Source: Leptodontidium sp. MPI-SDFR-AT-0119 | Lineage: Eukaryota > Ascomycota > Leotiomycetes > Helotiales > Leptodontidiaceae | Assembly: GCA_020726505.1 (NCBI GenBank) | Contig: JAHLEZ010000014.1 | Location: forward strand, 1,302,001-1,366,000 | Length of the DNA: 64,000 nucleotides | Reading direction: 5' to 3' | Shown: piece after piece, positions 58,768-64,000 of the stretch | Layout of the letters: every line of letters starts with the position of its first letter | Position numbering within the stretch: the stretch's first letter is position 1 | The notes under the pieces: generated by a model | Databases searched by the model: none | The model's input: the letters and a program-made list of their open reading frames with translations, nothing else | Told to the model about the DNA's origin: nothing | Made by a program: the position numbers and the translations under genes

Positions 58768-59600
58768 TTGCCTATCTCAAATCTAAATTCAACCACATAT
58801 ATCAACACCTCTCACCCTCAACCTCCCAGATCCAAACCTCACAATGCCCCCTCACCCCTCCCAATAAACCGGACAATCCAAACCCAAACCTGCACCCTCG
58901 TCATCAATGGAACCAGCAACAAGCTTGGTTCCTTCAATGTAGAAGATGCCCATCTCCGCCGATTTCGTACAGCCTGCCATATACCCTGCCGAGTAGGAGA
59001 TCTGGCCTCCAGGCTCGTGCTCCGAGATAATCTGGTTACACTGGAAAGGCTACCCTCAGGTCCCCCAACCCAGCTCCAAACGCCCCTTCATATTCGACCC
59101 CGAGAATTACTACTACAACATCGACCTAATCGCCAACTCGGGAGAGGAGAGCGAGGTGGTTCGGAAGGTCATGCGTGAGTCACGCTTCCTTTCTACTCTC
59201 TTCCATCTTCCATCTCCCATGACTCTGGCCGACGTAGCGTTGCTCATGCTCACTTAAATCCTTTATTAAACTATGCTATAGAACCAACGCCCTCCTTCAC
59301 ATTCTGGGACTCAAACGGCCCCTTCAGCCACGACGACAGCGTACACGAAGTCACGAAGCCGCAACGTGGGATTCCACACCAAACAAAACGTGTAAATCCT
59401 ACCAACTATCCGCATTAAGATCCATCTAGGACGTCCCCATTGATCTAGACATGCTGCCGACATATCAGCTTAAGCTCACTGTCAATGAGTCTGAGGATGA
59501 GCATGTCAGTGGTTCGTTTAGGTTGCAGGCTTTGGGGGAGACGAGGGAGTTCAGGGGTGAGCATTTGTGTGGGGAGGGGAGTTGTTTGGGATGGTATTAG
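58768..59600 (+). CDS. Multi-exon hypothetical protein, start not resolved
   Basis: The 3' part is well supported: exons 58997-59174, 59282-59391 and 59430-59600 join in phase with GT-AG introns and end GGATGGTATTAG. They read EIWPPGSCSEIIWLHWKGYP, RPFIFDPENYYYNIDLIANS, PSFTFWDSNGPFSHDDSVHE, DLDMLPTYQLKLTVNESEDE and HLCGEGSCLGWY. The upstream exon ends at 58938 (TCTLVINGTSNKLGSFN) if a 58-nt intron 58939-58996 is used. No ATG in that frame was found, so the first exon is missing from this model. Aromatic-rich text with paired Cys suggests a small secreted beta-rich protein. Family not recognised. Confidence 0.55.
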
Positions 59601-60205
59601 GATTCGGTGTTGGTAGGTGTTGGTACGTGTTGTCGTTCTTGGGACGGTGGTTACTTTTAAAGTCTAGCAAAGAAGGTTATTAAAGAGAGAGGGGCAGATT
59701 AGACTTGAGGAATAGACTTATGCACTTGCGGGAATATAGTTCTCCTTCGTGTAGATTTTGGAATGAATGCTCTGAGATTGGCAATCTTGTTCGTGAGAAA
59801 TTAACAAAGCCAAGGTCTATTGGTAACGAAGACCGACGCGCAGCCTTCACAAATACCGCCTTGATAAGCGACATCTCCAAAGTAAAATGTTTCGAAAGGT
59901 GTGGTATTTATTCTAGCAAGTATGATCTGTAGCAAAAGGAATATATCTCCAACCTCGCGAGAAAAAATATCCCCTAATTATGTAGCAAATGGGTATTGTA
60001 TCGTATCGTCGTATCCATCAATCATCATCATCCCATCGTCCATCCATGAATTCTCAAATCTCAAAGCAATATCTGTTGTAGCAAATGTATCCATCCTCCT
60101 CTCCTATCCATGAACAACCCTTAAAAAACAAACAAACTTGTTGTGAAACAACACAACTTAAACATTCGGACATGTAACACTGGACGAGTACTGACAATCG
60201 GCTGA
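59601..60205. other. Convergent intergenic region
   Basis: 3' regions of the preceding gene and of rec8. No gene seen. Confidence 0.5.
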
Positions 60206-62635
60206 TCAGATAACACCGATTCTGATCTCGCCAAACGGAATCAACAACTCATCATCGACATCCTGGTCAACCCATACCTTTCTCTTCGTAGCAAGACTTA
60301 AGATATGGTAGAAAGCTTGGGCGGCAACAATACAAGAATTATTCTCCGGAACGAACAACTCTTCAAAAGTCACAGTCATCTGTTGCGGCTCGGCATCGTC
60401 ATCGTCGCCAAGCTCATCGGTAGACTTCTCCTCGATGGTGTTCTTGACGTATTCGAAGAAGTTGTTGCTCTCGCGGTCCATAACATCTTTCATCCATTGT
60501 GAGCTGCCTGCAGTTTGGGTATCGACTCCTGCGGCAGCGCCAAAGATCTCGAAATCATCTCCTCCGATAGCATGGCTTGATGAACGGAACCCGCCAGGGT
60601 GGAAGCCAGAGGCTTGATTTGCACTTCCGAGACCGTCGTCGTCACGACCGTACATGACCATCTCGTCATCCATCAATTGGGAGAACTGTTCCAAGTCGCC
60701 AGGAAGTGCGGAGCCACGGCCTACAAGTGGCGAAGTAAGGCGTCGACCGGTGATAGAGCCCTTCTGAGAGCCCATGATTCCAATACGTCCTTGAATGGAG
60801 GACGAATGACCGCGCTGGTGGGAGTGAAGAGATGCCGAGACATTCCATGGCATAGCAGAAGGAGGGTGGTCAGCCAAAGCACTTGCAGCATCCCGGCCCA
60901 CCTCAACGCTACGATCGTGGGAGTGTGGGTATTGATCGTCCTCCTGGTTGAACATGATCTCGTCCTCATTGTTACCGCGTCCAACTTCATCCTCTCTCGC
61001 GCGCTTGTTGGGGGTCTCCTCTTCGTCGTCCTCCTCATGTTCAAGAACACGCTTCGCACGCTTCTTTGACTTTGGCTTAGGAATAGGCCTGCCGGTGATC
61101 TTGGCCATGAGAGCGTCCCCCGAAAACATTGCCAGTGGGTTGACAAACTTTCCCGATCCAATAGAATCTCCGACACCATTGAGACCAGAACCATAAACGT
61201 AATAGAACGCGTTCTTCTTAGCCTGGGCAATGGCGCGATGCTTGACCTTGATACGAGCGGCGGCTGCCATATTCTGCGGATACTCTCTGATCCATTGGGT
61301 GAGGATTGAGCCTCCCGTCTCAGAGCGTTTATCAATTGCTGGGCCCTTGACCTTCTTCTTTCGTCGCTGGGGAGCTTCAGCGGAGGCGGAAGACTCTTCG
61401 GAAGCAGATATGATGCGGTCCTCATCTGACATATGCAAAGGCCTATCATTACCACCAAGACCGCCAGTCATCAGAGGGAATGGCTCAGCATCTGGGAGAA
61501 CAGGCAAACCATCATCACCATATAGAGGCATGTCGAAGTCACCGTCACCATCAACACCTTGGATCCGGGGGACAAACGCGTCTTCGTGTTCCTTGCGAAC
61601 TCGTCCACTGGAAGCAGAGTCACTTCCCAGTCGATGCTGGGTATTGATGCTGGCAGCTTTACGAGCGTTGCGCACACTGGCTGGAATATCGCGAAGTTGT
61701 CCGTCGGCATCGAAATCAAAGAGATCATCATCCTGCAAGATCATGTCCTCTTCATCATTGAATATACCAGGACCGGCTCCGCGTGATTTCTGTGCGGAAG
61801 AATCACCGAAAGGATCAAGTACAGGAAGCTGGTAAGATCCGCCGTGACTTGAAGGTATGTTGAAGCCAAGAATGGAAGTTACCTGGGAGACAACAGAACC
61901 GCTGCGACCACGGATGGAAAGCATGGACTGGGAAGAACGTTGAGAGTCGCCCTTTGGGTTGAAGTCCATGTTGGTGAAGTCAAAATCAAGGGGAGGGGCG
62001 GGCATATCAATGACAAAGGCAGGATCATCCATCATGATCAGTTGATCAGGACTAAACGCGTCAGTTGATGATTTTTCTGTCCATGCAGGGATCTTACTGA
62101 GCCTTTAAAGCACTGGCATCGAGCTCACTGTTGCGCGCAACCTTGAAAAGCGATCGCATGGTGTTCTGGGCCGTCTGCACGTCCACGAGAAGGTATTCCC
62201 ATTGCTGATTGTAAACCTTGGTAACGCCATAGCTATCTGGTCAGTCAGGTCTGGGTAAGAGGCGAGGGGCTGCTTACAGGAGGTTGCTTTGGAGTCTCAA
62301 TGCCATTGGTGCCTCTGGCTCGATGATGGTCTCGCATGCCTTCTTGACGTTGACATCGAGGATGGCCTTCTTAGTCACTTTCTTGGTGTTGGACTTTGCG
62401 CCAAGCGTATCCACCAACCTGTAAAATCAGCCTTTGATCTGTATGACTGCTCTAATGCGCTAAGGTGTAGAGAAATAGGTTGTGCCAGAAGTTGACACGT
62501 GAATAACCTGTTGGAAACGTACCAGATGGTTGCAACGCCATACTTGCGGCTTGTCAAGACTGCCAGAATGATCAGTAAACGCCCCTGCTAGCAATTGAAG
62601 CTCCAGAGCAACTTACTTTCATGACTGTAGAACAT
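60206..62635 (-). CDS. rec8: Rec8/Rad21-type cohesin kleisin, probably meiotic Rec8
   Basis: Five exons on the minus strand, 62617-62635, 62523-62559, 62278-62418, 62098-62232 and 60206-62051, give 725 residues. The kleisin subunit closes the cohesin ring between Smc1 and Smc3. The N-terminal Rad21/Rec8 domain reads MFYSHEILTSRKYGVATIW, LGAKSNTKKVTKKAILDVNV and YGVTKVYNQQWEYLLVDVQ. A long acidic, Ser-rich middle with nuclear-like basic patches (KKKVKGP, KPKSKKRAKR) follows. The C-terminal winged-helix end reads VTFEELFVPE, AAQAFYHILSLATKRKVWV and DDELLIPFGEIRI. The VLTSRKYGVATIWLVATLG style of N-terminus favours Rec8 over mitotic Rad21. The middle has possible separase sites, none pinned down. 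Confidence 0.88.
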
Positions 62636-63588
62636 CTTGATTGCTCAACGCGTTGAGCTCGTTCTAACTCAAAACGGAGCTGTTCTGAACGAGGAGATCT
62701 TGCAGTGAACGAGGACGCTCGCAGTCCCTTGAGAAGGTTACCAATGTAGATTCTGGAGAAAGACTGTGAGAGAACGTCGAACGTGGGAAGAGAAGGGATG
62801 GTTGAGTTGAAAAGAAGGGAGGCGAGATAGACGGAAGAGAAGTAGAAGGTTGACCACAGAGCATCTAACTTACTTGGTGGAGTTAAGGTAAAGGTGAACT
62901 CGCCTCCAAAACGACAGGAGCGAGTCACGTGGACCACCCGATTCAGGAGCCCACCCTCAACCTGTCCCTAATACGTCCTCGATACTATTTCAAGGCCTGA
63001 GTAGGTAGGCGTAGCTTGACTCAAGACAGCTTAGATACCTTTGAGACCTGACTGTAGAGCCCCAGCCCCTGCCAATTTTTGTAAAAGATCCAGCATCACG
63101 CACAGAACGCAACATCGACAGCATCAACCAAGAGAAAGACAGGAGGAATTTATGAAATCTTATTGTAAGGAGTGAATCTGCCATTTGCAAGAAACACTCT
63201 GGCTCGTTCGCCTGTTTGCTAAACCTGCAACATGCCTTGCTTTGCCTTGCCTTGATCCGCAGATCACCCAGACGCCATTCGTTGCCATCAACTCCATCCC
63301 ATCCCATCCAAATGCAAAGAACCAATTACAACGCGTCGAAGCCGCTCTATGCGTACCCCGTCCCAGCGTCAATGCAAGAATGCAATGCAAGCTCCAGTCT
63401 AGCAGAAAAACTCCAGGCCACCGACCATTGTTTAAAGGCCAGGCCAACGGCAATGAACAAATGAAAATGAACGCCATCTGTTGTGCAAGAATTGAAGTCT
63501 GCAATCTGGCTTTTCACGATATAACCCCCTTCCTTACTTCTCTATTCCCTTCTAGTCGTGATCTCGTTAACGTCGAGCTTTCTGGTGA
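62636..63588. other. Intergenic, rec8 promoter and 3' region of the next gene
   Basis: The left part is the rec8 promoter. A short TGCCT/TTGCC tandem lies near 63,233-63,253. Plus-strand open frames here are antisense to the probable 3' UTR of the right-hand gene. Confidence 0.5.
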
Positions 63589-64000
63589 TTAATTGGCAGA
63601 AGTGACTCGTTGGTTCTGGTATTGTCTTTGCTGTTCTCTCGTTGGTGTTGAGGGACGCAAACTGGCATGAGATGGCTGGGGCCGAACAAGTGGCATCCCA
63701 GAAATCGAGTTGTTGACAGTGTTGTGTCCGCTGACATGTCTTGATGGGGTATTGAGTGGCGAGGCTCTACCATTATCCTCCTGCCAGTTCTGGAAGTCGC
63801 GTGAACTCCAACTTGCTCTGTGAACCCGAGCACCGTATGGGACATTGCCGTATGATGAGTAGTGACTGCGCATGCTACCCGCCATGGAGTTCGCTCTGCT
63901 GCCACGAGGACCAGTGAGCGAGTGTTGCGAAGCCGCTGGGTTGAAGTCGGCCATGGCCGGAACGAAGTCGATGTCTTCATCCTCAATCTTAGGTGCACGG
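63589..64000 (-). CDS. C-terminal exon of a gene running off the right edge
   Basis: The frame is open from the window edge to a stop at 63589, about 137 residues. It begins with acidic APKIEDEDIDFVPA, then has a disordered Ser/Arg/Gln-rich tail: QHSLTGPRGSRANSMAGS, HYSSYGNVPYGARVHRAS, NTPSRHVSGHN, SLRPSTPTREQQRQYQNQ. No domain is present in this part; several SxxR and RxxS stretches could be kinase or 14-3-3 sites. The gene starts outside the window, so its identity is unknown. Confidence 0.65.
   Translation of the reverse strand, partial: RAPKIEDEDIDFVPAMADFNPAASQHSLTGPRGSRANSMAGSMRSHYSSYGNVPYGARVHRASWSSRDFQNWQEDNGRASPLNTPSRHVSGHNTVNNSISGMPLVRPQPSHASLRPSTPTREQQRQYQNQRVTSAN

Noticed and set aside
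61230..61835. 201-residue plus-strand open frame
   Set aside because: Lies wholly inside the large rec8 exon on the opposite strand.
63185..63592. 135-residue plus-strand open frame
   Set aside because: Probably antisense to the 3' UTR of the right-edge gene; no domain.
1..64000. tRNA, rRNA and CRISPR arrays
   Set aside because: No tRNA B-box-like pair with a foldable cloverleaf, no rRNA segment and no regularly spaced short repeats were seen by eye; tRNAscan would be decisive.

Overview
The window is from a filamentous ascomycete (Pezizomycotina). Genes carry many short introns (about 45-90 nt) with GTRWGT-type donors and CTAAC/CTGAC-like branch sites. There are no operons, and several gene families seen here are typical of moulds: HET, DUF7708, DMATS, type-B carboxylesterase and hevein-like secreted proteins. 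The translation elongation factor and general gene style would fit Leotiomycetes, but that class-level guess is inference. No tRNA, rRNA or CRISPR array was recognised by eye.

Layout. 0.7-3.8 kb: a three-exon C2H2 zinc-finger protein. 4-17 kb: a gene-poor, AT-leaning stretch holding a small ORF, a broken GDSL/SGNH hydrolase, a secreted repeat protein with dibasic (kexin-type) sites, and a decayed unknown coding remnant. 17.1-19.1 kb: tef1 (EF-1alpha), followed by a perfect 64-bp inverted repeat. 20.1-23.6 kb: a 3.4-kb element with 44-bp terminal inverted repeats flanked by TA dinucleotides; its only gene is an intact HET-domain protein. 23.7-28.3 kb: two more broken genes, an F-box/LRR-like relic and a DMATS aromatic prenyltransferase that is whole except for one frameshift.

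30.4-50.2 kb is the ordinary housekeeping-like part: intradiol ring-cleavage dioxygenase, an unknown membrane-tailed protein, a small secreted protein, a UPF0303/heme-binding-like protein, a long AAA ATPase, a DUF7708 protein with a P-loop-like C-terminus, a small single-TM protein, a SAM methyltransferase, UBP6 deubiquitinase and ARPC4. UBP6/ARPC4 and the AAA ATPase/DUF7708 pairs are divergent and probably share promoter regions.

50.6-59.6 kb is rich in secreted proteins: an eight-cysteine protein with hydrophobin-like cysteine order, a chitin-binding (hevein-like) gene and a degraded paralogue whose two lesions are both C:G to T:A changes, and a carboxylesterase. The window closes with a Rec8-type meiotic cohesin kleisin and the C-terminal exon of a gene running off the right edge. 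Exon coordinates were worked out by hand from splice-site and reading-frame consistency; no alignment could be run.
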